Assembly: GCF_000819785.1 (NCBI RefSeq)
Contig: NZ_CDBK01000068.1
Span: 1 to 47,211 of the forward strand
DNA length: 47,211 bases
Direction of reading: 5' to 3'
Origin: Aeromonas caviae
GTDB taxonomy: Bacteria > Pseudomonadota > Gammaproteobacteria > Enterobacterales > Aeromonadaceae
Shown here: positions 17,296 through 25,273 of the stretch, one piece after another
How the letters are laid out: each line of letters starts with the position of its first letter
Position numbering within the stretch: the stretch's first letter is position 1
Translations under genes and position numbers: made by a program
The notes under the pieces: generated by a model
Seen by the model: only the letters and a program-made list of their open reading frames with translations
Databases searched by the model: none
What the model was told of the DNA's origin: nothing

Positions 17296-17330
17296 TGGCC
17301 CGATTAGATATACAGTGTCTAATCGGGCCA
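17296..17330. repeat. Perfect 13-bp inverted repeat beside the tandem array
   Basis: TGGCCCGATTAGA (17296-17308) and TCTAATCGGGCCA (17318-17330) are perfect complements around a 9-nt loop (TATACAGTG), beginning 6 bp after the octamer array. There is no T-run on either strand, so it is not a standard terminator. It could be an operator, an RNA hairpin or a recombination or replication-associated element. Confidence 0.85.
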
Positions 17331-17782
17331 ATCCTGAACACCCTCTCGCGCACGCTACAGGGCCAACCCCGCGCCCCCTTCCATTTCGAAGTGTCTTTAC
17401 TGGGCCCATGGCCCATCCCGCCTCTGGCTTTTTGACAAGGGCAGCCTCTGATCCTGCCCGTTAATCTTGCGCCCCTTTCGCCCGTGGCAGTCAACATGGC
17501 GCGCTTGCGGGTTTCTCAGGCACCCCGCCCTTGTGTAGGGAACACGGTGGCGAGCGCGGGGTTGACGAGAAAATGGGGAGCGCAACGGACACTGCGATGG
17601 CAAGCGATACGGGAGGTCCATGGGTCAAAAACAGGAGGGAAACACTCTGGTCTGATGGCATATGAACTCATTTTTCAATCAAGCCGCCATAACGCGACCA
17701 TCCGGGGCGTGTTTCCCTCACCAATCCCAGTCACCACCATCGTTGCCGACTTTCATACCAAGGTGCCTTTTATACAAAAACG

Positions 17783-17800
17783 CAACGTTGAAAACGTTTT
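17783..17800. promoter_or_regulatory. Two abutting palindromes upstream of satP
   Basis: CAACGTTG (17783-17790) is directly followed by AAAACGTTTT (17791-17800), both perfect palindromes with a central CG, about 90 bp upstream of the predicted -35. The central-CG form recalls LacI-family operators. No regulator is assigned. Confidence 0.35.
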
Positions 17801-17889
17801 TCATTCACCACTCGTCTACCTGAATGGCACGAATGGTTGGCCACTTAAACTTTCGTGTTCTTTTTTTACCATTTCTGTGTGTCCCCCCC

Positions 17890-17918
17890 TTGCCCGGGAC
17901 CCTGAGCCTGCCTAAAAT
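17890..17918 (+). promoter_or_regulatory. satP promoter candidate
   Basis: TTGCCC (17890-17895) and TAAAAT (17913-17918) are separated by exactly 17 bp, placing a transcription start about 40 nt before the satP start codon. Confidence 0.5.
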
Positions 17919-17963
17919 CGCGCGTCTTTTATCAACCCCACCTCTATTGTTGGAGAACACCAC

Positions 17964-18560
17964 GTGAGCGAAAAATTGGCCAACCCTGCCCCTCTGGGTC
18001 TGATGGGTTTCGGTATGACCACCATTCTGCTGAACATCCATAACGCAGGTTTCTTCCCCATCAGCGCCATGATCCTGGCCATGGGTCTGTGCTATGGCGG
18101 TCTGGCCCAGATCATCGCCGGCATCATGGAGTACAAGCGTGGCAACACCTTCGGTGTCACCGCCTTCATCTCCTACGGCACCTTCTGGTGGAGCCTGGTG
18201 TTCCTGCTGGTGATGCCGACCATGGGTCTGGCCGAGGCCACCCCGCACGCCTACATGGGCTGGTACCTGCTGATGTGGGGCATGTTCACCCTGTTCATGC
18301 TGATCGGGACTGTCAACTTCCCCCGCGTGAAGCAGTTCGTGTTCGCCTCCCTGACCGTGCTGTTCTTCCTGCTGGCCGCCCGTGACTTCACCGGCAGCAC
18401 CCTGATCGGCACCATCGCCGGTTTCGAAGGCATCATCTGCGGCGCCAGCGCCATCTACCTGGCCATGGCCACCGTGATCAACGAGCAGTTCGGTCGCACC
18501 GTGCTGCCCATCGGCGAGCAGAAGAAAGCCGCTCCCGCCCAGCTCAAAGCCGCTGCCTAA
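17964..18560 (+). CDS. satP: Acetate/succinate transporter, GPR1/FUN34/YaaH family
   Basis: This 198-residue inner-membrane protein takes up acetate and succinate with protons. The family signature [14 protein letters not shown] is at residues 7-20, followed by six hydrophobic helices and a short charged, Ala-rich C-terminal tail. It starts at GTG 17964 with GGAGA about 8 nt upstream. It stands alone, with its own promoter candidate and a strong terminator, converging on mtfA. A second, unrelated acetate permease (actP) lies 7.6 kb downstream, so the strain has two acetate routes. Confidence 0.95.
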   Translation: MSEKLANPAPLGLMGFGMTTILLNIHNAGFFPISAMILAMGLCYGGLAQIIAGIMEYKRGNTFGVTAFISYGTFWWSLVFLLVMPTMGLAEATPHAYMGWYLLMWGMFTLFMLIGTVNFPRVKQFVFASLTVLFFLLAARDFTGSTLIGTIAGFEGIICGASAIYLAMATVINEQFGRTVLPIGEQKKAAPAQLKAAA

Positions 18561-18584
18561 GCACCCGGCGACATCGCTGTCACG

Positions 18585-18609
18585 AAAAAGGCACCCTCGG
18601 GTGCCTTTT
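18585..18609. terminator. Bidirectional terminator between satP and mtfA
   Basis: AAAAGGCACCC and GGGTGCCTTTT form an 11-bp stem with a 2-nt nominal loop, flanked by A's on one side and T's on the other. It sits between the convergent satP and mtfA genes and can serve both. Confidence 0.85.
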
Positions 18610-18638
18610 GTGTTTCTGCCGCCCGGACACCGTGCCGG

Positions 18639-19448
18639 TCAGCCCTGCGCTCCGGGATCTCCCGCCAGCAACCGGGTGGCCGGGTAGCGGCCTGCGGGAT
18701 CCTGGCCGTAGAAGCGGGCGAACTGGTCATAGACCGCGGGGTAGACGGCGCGCAGACGCAACGGATCGGTGAAGAAGCTCTCGCTGCACACCGCGAAGAA
18801 TTCGGCGGGATGCGAGGCGGCGTAGGGGTCTATCTCGGTCACCTCCTCTCTGGTCAACTGATCGTTCATCTCGTCAAACGCACCTTGTAGCGCCCGGGTC
18901 CATTGCTGGGGATCCATGCCCCGCGGCAAGGGCGGTGCACCGTCCGCATCCCCTCCCAGCATGTCGAGCTTGTGGGCAAGCTCATGGATCACCAGGTTGA
19001 ATCCGTCCCAGTCACCGTCCTGCTGCAATTCGCTCCAGGCCAGCACCAGCGGCCCCTGGGGCCAGGATTCACCGGCGTTCTCCTCTTCAAATTCGCTCAC
19101 CAGCCCGAACTCGTCCTGCACCTCCTGACGACGGGTCACGGGCTCGGGGATGATGATCACCTCGTGGAACCCTCGATACCAATCGAACCCCAGGTGCAGG
19201 ATGGGCAGCACTGCCTGCAGGGCCAGCACCCCCTGCTGGCGGGGCGTCAGTTCCACCCCGATCTGGGTGAGGGTCTTGCGCGAGAGAAAATGGCGCGCCA
19301 GCTCCATCAACCTCTGCGACTCTTCATCTTCAAGCCCCTGCAAGATGGGCACCGCCGCCAGCGCCTCGCGCCACTCCTGCTCTTCGGGGAGACGGGGCTC
19401 CCGGGGAGATGCACCACCCAATACCTCTTTCAACCTGGACCAGAACAC
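18639..19448 (-). CDS. mtfA: MtfA peptidase (Mlc/DgsA-interacting zinc protease)
   Basis: MtfA is a cytosolic zinc metallopeptidase that in E. coli binds and inactivates the glucose repressor Mlc. The zinc motif HELAH is at residues 155-159, and the third ligand is E216 in HPAEFFAV. Length is about 269 residues, near the E. coli protein. I start it at GTG 19448, which has AGGAG 5 nt upstream. A TTG at 19466 is in frame but would place that ribosome site inside the gene. It is transcribed with the GNAT gene just upstream. Whether Mlc is its partner in this organism is unknown. Confidence 0.93.
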   Translation of the reverse strand: MFWSRLKEVLGGASPREPRLPEEQEWREALAAVPILQGLEDEESQRLMELARHFLSRKTLTQIGVELTPRQQGVLALQAVLPILHLGFDWYRGFHEVIIIPEPVTRRQEVQDEFGLVSEFEEENAGESWPQGPLVLAWSELQQDGDWDGFNLVIHELAHKLDMLGGDADGAPPLPRGMDPQQWTRALQGAFDEMNDQLTREEVTEIDPYAASHPAEFFAVCSESFFTDPLRLRAVYPAVYDQFARFYGQDPAGRYPATRLLAGDPGAQG

Positions 19449-19466
19449 ACGGACTCCTCTTGCCAA

Positions 19467-19904
19467 TCAGACAGCTTTCACAAAACGTTTCGGACGCTCG
19501 CAATACCCTTGCGCCAGATAAAATCGGTGCGCCCCTTCGCGCTTGAGGCTGCTGGAGAGCTCCAGCTGGCCGCACCCCAGGGCTGCCGCCCGCTGCTCTG
19601 CCGCCGCCAGCAGCAGGGCCCCGATGCCGCCTCCCCTTGCACCCTCATCGACAACCAGCGCCGAGATCAGGCCCCAGGCTGGTGCAAGGTGCATGGGTTG
19701 CAAGTGGTGCCACACCAGCACCCCCACCGGGATCCCCTCGCACAGGGCCACCAGTACCTCCCGCGCCGGATCGGGCTGGGCCAGCCTGGCGCTGACCGCC
19801 CCGTCAGGGTTGGGGTAGCCCAGCTGGGCAAACAACCCCGTCAATCCGGCCCCATCCGCCTCCCCGGCGAGGCGAATGATGTATCTGTTTTCCCTTGTTG
19901 CCAC
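19467..19904 (-). CDS. GNAT-family N-acetyltransferase
   Basis: This 145-residue protein has the GNAT fold: YIIRLAGEADGAGLTGLF at the N-terminus, ALVVDEGARGGGIGALLL (the acetyl-CoA pyrophosphate loop R-x-x-G-x-G/A) in the middle, and HRFYLAQGY near the C-terminus. The C-terminal motif is typical of small-molecule or amino-group acetyltransferases. I start it at GTG 19904 because AGGAGG lies 6 nt upstream; the longer open frame to 20003 lacks a ribosome site. It ends just before mtfA, so the two are probably co-transcribed. Its substrate cannot be told from sequence. Confidence 0.88.
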   Translation of the reverse strand: MATRENRYIIRLAGEADGAGLTGLFAQLGYPNPDGAVSARLAQPDPAREVLVALCEGIPVGVLVWHHLQPMHLAPAWGLISALVVDEGARGGGIGALLLAAAEQRAAALGCGQLELSSSLKREGAHRFYLAQGYCERPKRFVKAV

Positions 19905-20002
19905 TCCTGGCCTCCTATTTGCATTACCCCAATCAGCCCTCTGGGCATGGCAAAGCGGCAGATGATGGGTATGTACCGAATCTTGTCCAGTTCCATTCAC
20001 CA

Positions 20003-20032
20003 TTTGTTAATGTCAATTCACAAATTAACAAA
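20003..20032. promoter_or_regulatory. Operator-like inverted repeat in the GNAT/agcS divergent spacer
   Basis: TTTGTTAAT (20003-20011) and ATTAACAAA (20024-20032) are perfect complements 12 bp apart, in the AT-rich 306-bp spacer between the divergent GNAT and symporter genes. Two further short inverted repeats lie nearer the symporter: GTGACC/GGTCAC (20122-20138) and GCGAGG/CCTCGC (20161-20180). The binding protein is unknown. Confidence 0.5.
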
Positions 20033-20210
20033 GCCACAACACTTTTCACTAGGAAGGCCCTGAACAAACCGATATGTTAAATCCCGCGGACTAACCAGTC
20101 GAAAGTCCCGCACAATCCTGAGTGACCCCCTTGGTCACCGCATATTTCAATGTTAAGGGAGCGAGGCATATAGACCTCGCCAAGACAGCGCAACAAAGGA
20201 GTTGTTGTAC

Positions 20211-21704
20211 ATGAATGAGATCGTCAATGCCATCAATGGCGTGATTTGGAGCCCAGCGCTCATCTATCTGTGTCTGGGGGTAGGCCTCTACTTCTCCCTG
20301 CGCAGCCGTTTCCTGCAACTGCGTCATATCAAGGAAATGGTGCGCCTGATGTTCGATGGCAAGAGTACGGATGCGGGCGTCTCCTCCTTCCAGGCCCTGG
20401 CCATGACCCTGGCCGGTCGCGTCGGTACCGGCAACATCGCCGGTGTGGCCACCGCCATCACCTTCGGCGGCCCGGGCGCCCTGTTCTGGATGTGGATGGT
20501 TGCCTTCCTCGGCGCCAGCTCCGCCTTCGTGGAGTCCACCCTGGGCCAGGTCTACAAGGAGAAGATCAACGGTGAATATCGCGGCGGTCCGGCCTTCTAC
20601 ATCGAGAAGGGGCTCGGCATGAAGTGGTACGCCTGGACCTTCGCCATCGCCACCATCTTCGCCTGCGGCGTGCTGCTGCCGGGCGTACAGGCGAACTCCA
20701 TCGGCTCCAGCCTGCAGACCGCCTTTGCCATCGACCCCAACGTGACCGCCGCCGGTCTGGCGCTGCTGCTCGGTTTCATCATCTTCGGCGGCGTCAAGCG
20801 CATCGCCAACTTCGCCAGTACCGTGGTGCCCTTCATGGCGCTGGGTTACATCATCGTCGCCTGCGTCATCATCGCCCTGAACATCGGCCAGCTGCCGGGC
20901 GTGATCCTGCTCATCTGGAAGAGCGCCTTCGGGATGGACGCCGGCTTCGGCGCCATTCTGGGCTTGGCCATCATGTGGGGCGTCAAGCGCGGGGTCTACT
21001 CCAACGAAGCCGCCCAGGGGACGGGGCCGCACGCCTCCTCCGCCGCCGCGGTGAGCCACCCGGCCAAGCAGGGTCTGGTGCAGGCGTTCTCCGTCTACAT
21101 CGACACCCTGTTCGTCTGCTCCGCCACCGGCTTCATGCTGCTCATCACCGGCCTGTACAACGTGCAGGGTCCGGACGGTGCCGCCCTCTACACCGGCATC
21201 GCCGGCGTGGCCGCCGGCCCAGGCTATGTGCAGACCGCCATGGAGAGCATGATGCCAGGCTTTGGCAACTACTTCGTCGCCATCGCCCTGTTCTTCTTCG
21301 CCTTCACCACCATCGTGGCCTACTACTACATCGCCGAAACCAACATCGCTTTTGTCAATCGCAAGATTAACCGCCCCTGGCTCACCTTCCTGCTGAAGAT
21401 TGCACTGATGGCATCCACCGTCTACGGCACCGTCAAGACCGCTGATCTGGCCTGGGGTCTGGGTGACATCGGCGTCGGCCTGATGGCCTGGCTCAACATC
21501 GGCGCCATTTTGATGCTGCAAAAGCCCGCCTTCGCCTGTCTGAAAGACTATGAGGCCCAGAAGGCAATGGGACTGGATCCCGTGTTCCATCCAGAAAAGC
21601 TCGGCATCAAGAACGCCGACTACTGGACCGGCCGCCGTTCCGAGCAAAACCTGGAGCAGGAGCAATCCGGTCACCCCTTCGAACCGGACCGTCAGTCCAC
21701 CTGA
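20211..21704 (+). CDS. Alanine/glycine:cation symporter family protein
   Basis: This inner-membrane carrier (497 residues, about 11 hydrophobic helices) imports alanine or glycine with Na+ or H+. AGCS family features include ALAMTLAGRVGTGNIAGVATAI (about residues 63-84), FWMWMVAFLGASSAFVE and KRGVYSNEAAQGTGPHASSAA near the middle. It starts at ATG 20211 with AGGAG 9 nt upstream. It is monocistronic, with an operator-rich leader and a strong terminator. E. coli YaaJ/DagA-like naming would fit, but substrate specificity is not decided by sequence. Confidence 0.93.
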   Translation: MNEIVNAINGVIWSPALIYLCLGVGLYFSLRSRFLQLRHIKEMVRLMFDGKSTDAGVSSFQALAMTLAGRVGTGNIAGVATAITFGGPGALFWMWMVAFLGASSAFVESTLGQVYKEKINGEYRGGPAFYIEKGLGMKWYAWTFAIATIFACGVLLPGVQANSIGSSLQTAFAIDPNVTAAGLALLLGFIIFGGVKRIANFASTVVPFMALGYIIVACVIIALNIGQLPGVILLIWKSAFGMDAGFGAILGLAIMWGVKRGVYSNEAAQGTGPHASSAAAVSHPAKQGLVQAFSVYIDTLFVCSATGFMLLITGLYNVQGPDGAALYTGIAGVAAGPGYVQTAMESMMPGFGNYFVAIALFFFAFTTIVAYYYIAETNIAFVNRKINRPWLTFLLKIALMASTVYGTVKTADLAWGLGDIGVGLMAWLNIGAILMLQKPAFACLKDYEAQKAMGLDPVFHPEKLGIKNADYWTGRRSEQNLEQEQSGHPFEPDRQST

Positions 21705-21728
21705 AGCGTTGACCCCTAAACAGAAAAC

Positions 21729-21758
21729 AAAATGGCAGCCTAGGCTGCCATTTTTATT
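21729..21758 (+). terminator. Terminator of the alanine/glycine symporter gene
   Basis: AAAATGGCAGCC and GGCTGCCATTTT form a 12-bp stem around TA, followed by TATTT. It lies 24 bp after the stop and, reading leftward, could also serve the convergent crotonase gene. Confidence 0.85.
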
Positions 21759-21785
21759 TGTGCTCTCTTGAGAGTGAGCGCCGGT

Positions 21786-22592
21786 TCAGAGCGCGTTGCG
21801 GCGGGGTCCGAACGGCAGGCGCCAGCGAAACAGGCTGTTGAGGGTCGCCCGCCACTGGTTGGGGCGCCCCAGGATCTGCCTCTGCAACCGGGTCTCTTCC
21901 TTGAGCATGGTCTCGTCACTGCAAGCCCAGGCCTGGGTGTAGAGCTGCTTGATCCCCGCCAGCGCATCCGGCGACTTGGTGATCAGGGTCCGGGCAAAGG
22001 CCCGCGCCTCTTCCAGGGGATCCGCGCACACCCGGCTCACCAGGCCGAGGGACTTGGCTTCGCTGGCTTCCAGCTCGCGCCCGCTCATGGCAAGCTCCAT
22101 GGCGGTATCCATCCCCATCAGGTTGCGCAGGGTGACGCTGCCGCTCATGTCGGGGATGATGCCCCACTTGATCTCCATCACCGAGAAGCGGCAATCCGGG
22201 GTGCTGAAGCGAAAATCGGCGCCGAGCGCTATCTGCAGGCCGCCGCCAAAACAGACCCCCTGGGTCACCGCAATCACGGGCACCGGCAGTTGATGCCAGC
22301 CATAGGCCACCCGCTGGGCCAGGTTGGTCGCCTCGTCCGCCTCGCGCTTGAGGATCTCCAGCGCCGCCACCGGCTGCCTCAGCATGGATTTCACATCCAG
22401 CCCGGCGCAGAACGCCCGCCCCTCCCCGTGCAGGATCACGGCCCGCAACCCTTTTTGCCGGGATACCGCGTTCAGCGTCTCGTCGATGGCGTCGAACATG
22501 GCCCGATCCAGCGCGTTGAGCTTGTCCCCCCGGCAGAGCATCACCTCGGCAATCCCCTCCTGAAACACCCATTTGACCCTTGGCTTTTCCAT
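21786..22592 (-). CDS. Crotonase/enoyl-CoA hydratase family protein with altered active site
   Basis: This 268-residue crotonase has the oxyanion-hole stretch FCAGLDVKSM, but its acid/base residues are unusual. The first hydratase glutamate is glutamine (Q120 in GGGLQIALGAD), the second is kept (E140 in VMEIKWG), and an aspartate follows 8 residues later (D148 in IPDMSG). The Glu/Asp pair resembles delta3,5-delta2,4-dienoyl-CoA isomerase, which however has Asp at the first position. Function is therefore uncertain (isomerase, hydratase or other). I start it at ATG 22592 with AAGGA about 11 nt upstream; an ATG at 22631 lacks a ribosome site. It stands alone between unrelated genes. Confidence 0.85.
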   Translation of the reverse strand: MEKPRVKWVFQEGIAEVMLCRGDKLNALDRAMFDAIDETLNAVSRQKGLRAVILHGEGRAFCAGLDVKSMLRQPVAALEILKREADEATNLAQRVAYGWHQLPVPVIAVTQGVCFGGGLQIALGADFRFSTPDCRFSVMEIKWGIIPDMSGSVTLRNLMGMDTAMELAMSGRELEASEAKSLGLVSRVCADPLEEARAFARTLITKSPDALAGIKQLYTQAWACSDETMLKEETRLQRQILGRPNQWRATLNSLFRWRLPFGPRRNAL

Positions 22593-22749
22593 CTCCGTCT
22601 TCGTCCTTTGATTCAACTGGTCATACCACAACGTTACCAGAGTGTTATGGGCAGGTACAGGGAGGCCGCCCCGGGCCTGCGACTAAAGTCGGCTGGCCCG
22701 GTGGTGGAGCCTTTGTCAGACTGGCCCCATGGTCACGGTGGAGCCTCTC

Positions 22750-24537
22750 ATGTCACTTCTGTTCAATTTTGCCCGTCCACCGTTCGACGGCCTGGACGAG
22801 GAGGCACGCCAGCGGCTCGGTCAGCACCTCAGCATCTGCTACTTTCGCGCGGGCCAGACGGTGCAGCACGCCGGGGAGGAGCCCGCCGGGCTCTACCTCA
22901 TCATCAAGGGGGCCGTGGAAGAGTCAGCCCCCCATCAATCCTTTGGGGACTATGGCGAGGGGGACATGTTTGACGTCCGTGCCCAGTTTGACGGGCACTG
23001 CCGCCACCGTTTCGCCGCCCTGGAAGATACTCTCTGCCAGCTCATTCCCCGCCCCGTCTTTCTGGCCTTGTGCGACGCGCACCCCCATATCGCCCGCTAC
23101 TTCACCGCCACCCTGGCGGAACGCCAGCGGGAGCAGGAGCGGCGCAGTCAGCTCGGACAGCAGAACCTGGCGGAGTTCATCCTGACCCGTATCGCTCCCG
23201 ACCATCTGCAGGCGCCGCTCATTGTGGAAAGCAGCCTCTCGCTCCTGGCCGCCACCGAGGCCATGGTGGCCAGGTGCACCGACTGTCTGCTCTATCCCGG
23301 AGCAGACGGCAGCCTGAGCCTGGCCACCCGCAAGACCCTGCTCCACGCCCTCACCCTCAAGGGATTGCCGCTCAGTGCGCCGCTGGCGGTGCTGACCCCC
23401 ACCCCGCTGACGGGTCTCCCACTGGGGAGCTATCTGTTCGATGCCCTGCTGCTGATGACCCGCCACCGCATCAAGCGCCTGGTCATCTGGCAGGGGCAGG
23501 AGGTGGCAGGCATCCTGCATTTGACCCAGGTGCTCGGGCTCTTCTCCACCCACTCCCATGTGCTGACCCTGCGCATCGCCCGCGCCGACTCCCCGACCAC
23601 CCTCGAGGCGGTCGCCCGGGAGCAGCAGCAGCTCATTCGCTCCCTGTTTGCCCAGGGGATCCACACCTTGTTCCTGATGAAGCTCATCGCCACCATCAAC
23701 GAGCAGTTGATCGCCAAGGCCTTTTCCCTGGTGATCCCCGCGGCGCAGCAAGAGCAGGTGTGCCTGCTGATGCTGGGGTCGGAGGGGCGTGGCGAGCAGA
23801 TCCAGAAAACCGATCAGGACAATGCCCTGATCCTGCGAGATGGCCTGCATTGGCCGACCCAGCAGGCCGACTTGGCCGCCTTCAGCGCCCTGCTGGCGCG
23901 CCTGGGTTATCCCCCTTGCCCGGGCAGGGTGATGGTCAACAACCCGGCCTGGGTGAAGCCGCTTGACGGCTGGCTGCAAGGGATAGAGCAGGCCTGTGTG
24001 CGCGCCAGCGAAGCGGATCTGCTCTGGCTCGCCACCCTGGCCGATGCCCAGGCCATCACGGGAGATCGCGCCCGGCTCGCCCCCGTCGCCCGCCACCTGC
24101 GGGCCTGCCTCGCCGACCGGCCGGATCTGCTGGCGGAGATGGCAAGGGCAGCCGTCGCCTTTCACGCCCCCCTCACCCTCTTTGGCAGGCTGGAGCAAGC
24201 CCCGGAGGGGCTGGATCTCAAGCGTGGCGGACTCTTCCCCCTTGTCCACGGCGTCCGGGTGCTCTCCCTGGAGGCGGGGATCCTGGAGACCTCGACCACA
24301 GGACGCATCGAGGCCCTGGTGGGCCAGGGACGCCTCAGCCGGGACTATGGCACCAATCTGGCGGAGGCCTTCCGGCTGTTCATGCGGCTTCGGCTGCGCA
24401 GCCAGTTGCAGGAGGGAGACGGACGGGTGCGGGTGGCCGACCTCGGCCCCGCAGAGCGGGATCTGCTGCGCCATGCCCTGCACCAGGTGAAGAAGTTCCA
24501 GCAATGGCTCACCTTGCACTTTCGTCTTAGGCAATAG
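22750..24537 (+). CDS. cNMP-binding/CBS/DUF294 nucleotidyltransferase-like signalling protein
   Basis: The 595-residue protein has an N-terminal cyclic-nucleotide-binding-like domain (about 15-130: FRAGQTVQHAGEEPAGLYLIIKG), a CBS-pair region (about 145-275, the second CBS being LGSYLFDALLLMTRHRIKRLVI), a GlnD-like nucleotidyltransferase domain (about 285-420) and a C-terminal DUF294 helical domain. The NTase motif is intact: G342-S343 and the metal-binding D354 and D356 in KTDQDNAL. It starts at ATG 22750 with GGTGGAG upstream; ATG 22729 is an alternative. It is followed directly by an exonuclease gene and the yjcH-actP acetate permease, and I recall the same pairing in other gammaproteobacteria. 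Its target is unknown; protein nucleotidylylation is an inference from GlnD. Confidence 0.88.
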   Translation: MSLLFNFARPPFDGLDEEARQRLGQHLSICYFRAGQTVQHAGEEPAGLYLIIKGAVEESAPHQSFGDYGEGDMFDVRAQFDGHCRHRFAALEDTLCQLIPRPVFLALCDAHPHIARYFTATLAERQREQERRSQLGQQNLAEFILTRIAPDHLQAPLIVESSLSLLAATEAMVARCTDCLLYPGADGSLSLATRKTLLHALTLKGLPLSAPLAVLTPTPLTGLPLGSYLFDALLLMTRHRIKRLVIWQGQEVAGILHLTQVLGLFSTHSHVLTLRIARADSPTTLEAVAREQQQLIRSLFAQGIHTLFLMKLIATINEQLIAKAFSLVIPAAQQEQVCLLMLGSEGRGEQIQKTDQDNALILRDGLHWPTQQADLAAFSALLARLGYPPCPGRVMVNNPAWVKPLDGWLQGIEQACVRASEADLLWLATLADAQAITGDRARLAPVARHLRACLADRPDLLAEMARAAVAFHAPLTLFGRLEQAPEGLDLKRGGLFPLVHGVRVLSLEAGILETSTTGRIEALVGQGRLSRDYGTNLAEAFRLFMRLRLRSQLQEGDGRVRVADLGPAERDLLRHALHQVKKFQQWLTLHFRLRQ

Positions 24538-24539
24538 CG

Positions 24540-25166
24540 ATGTGGATGCACTGGCGCCGCCGCTGGCTTGGCAGGACGTTTCGGGAGGGGGAGTTTGCCC
24601 CGCTCTTTGCCCGCCCTGCTGGCGACGAGTGGGTGGCGCTGGACTTCGAGACCACCAGCCTGGATCCGGCGCTGGCGGAGATCGTCTCCATCGGGGCGGT
24701 GCGTATCCGGGGCAACCGGATAGAGACGGGCGATGCCCTTGCCATCCGGGTCCAGGCTCCCGCCAGCCTGAGCGCCGGGTCCGTGGTGATCCACGGCCTG
24801 CGCCATCAGGATCTGCAACAGGGCATGGCACTGGAGCCCGCGCTGCGCGCGCTGCTGGAGTTCATCGGCCCCCGTGAGCTGGTGGGGTATCACATCGCCT
24901 ATGACCTGCGCATTCTCAACCTCGCCTGCCAACGGCTGTGGGGGCTCACCCTCCCCCAGCGCGGCATCGAGGTGAGCCGCCTCTATCACGATCACCTCTA
25001 TCGCCGCTATCCCGACGCCGCCATCGATCTGCACCTGGCCGCGATCTGTCGCCATCTGGCGCTACCAGCCCTGCCCCCTCACGACGCCCTGAGCGATGCC
25101 GTCACCGCCGCCCTTGTCTTTGTACGCCTGCATCAGGGCGGCCCCCTGGCTTATCCCAAAGTCTAA
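24540..25166 (+). CDS. 3'-5' exonuclease, DnaQ-like DEDDh family
   Basis: This 208-residue protein has all the DEDDh residues: D35 and E37 in LDFETTS, D122 in YHIAYD, and H181/D186 in HDALSDA. It also has the IHGL motif typical of the polymerase III epsilon-like exonuclease domain. It lacks the clamp-binding and alpha-binding tail of true DnaQ. The ATG lies 2 bp after the stop of the nucleotidyltransferase gene, so the two are surely co-transcribed. The substrate (DNA, RNA or nucleotide-modified molecule) is unknown. Confidence 0.92.
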   Translation: MWMHWRRRWLGRTFREGEFAPLFARPAGDEWVALDFETTSLDPALAEIVSIGAVRIRGNRIETGDALAIRVQAPASLSAGSVVIHGLRHQDLQQGMALEPALRALLEFIGPRELVGYHIAYDLRILNLACQRLWGLTLPQRGIEVSRLYHDHLYRRYPDAAIDLHLAAICRHLALPALPPHDALSDAVTAALVFVRLHQGGPLAYPKV

Positions 25167-25205
25167 TTGTCCACAAATAACATTTAATTCACATTTTGCT
25201 TACAT

Positions 25206-25222
25206 GGACAGCCGTGCTGTCC
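25206..25222. promoter_or_regulatory. Perfect inverted repeat in the yjcH leader
   Basis: GGACAGC-CGT-GCTGTCC is a perfect 17-bp hairpin 52 bp before yjcH. It may be an operator or a leader hairpin; there is no T-run after it. Confidence 0.45.
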
Positions 25223-25273
25223 GGTAGGGAACCCCTCATCCACCGCTGACATTCACTGTCATGGAGAACTGCA

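Larger units (their letters stand above)
16866..17963. other. 1.1-kb gene-free region with repeats and inverted repeats
   Basis: I find no credible gene here. The open frames present have no recognisable sequence, and some are only translations of the 8-bp tandem repeat. The region holds a terminator at its left end, a long-range inverted repeat (16985-17057), the microsatellite at 17218-17289, a 13-bp perfect hairpin at 17296-17330 and the satP promoter region at its right end. The right third is noticeably more AT-rich than its surroundings. A structured RNA is possible but not shown. Confidence 0.6.

Noticed and set aside
17401..17425. GGGCCCATGGCCC palindromic stretch as a terminator
   Set aside because: No T-run follows at a suitable distance and no gene ends just upstream.
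17210..17497. Open frames on both strands reading through the octamer array (peptides with repeated CRHVGMSA or HADMPTCR)
   Set aside because: An 8-bp repeat without stops yields an 8-residue peptide repeat in every frame by arithmetic. There is no ribosome site and no sequence relation outside the repeat.
17484..17915. A 143-codon frame before satP
   Set aside because: There is no recognisable domain, composition is atypical, and it spans the palindromes and overlaps the predicted satP promoter.
25165..25205. CRP site upstream of yjcH, expected from the E. coli acs-yjcH-actP system
   Set aside because: Only one half-site (TCACATTT) is convincing; the other half does not match TGTGA.
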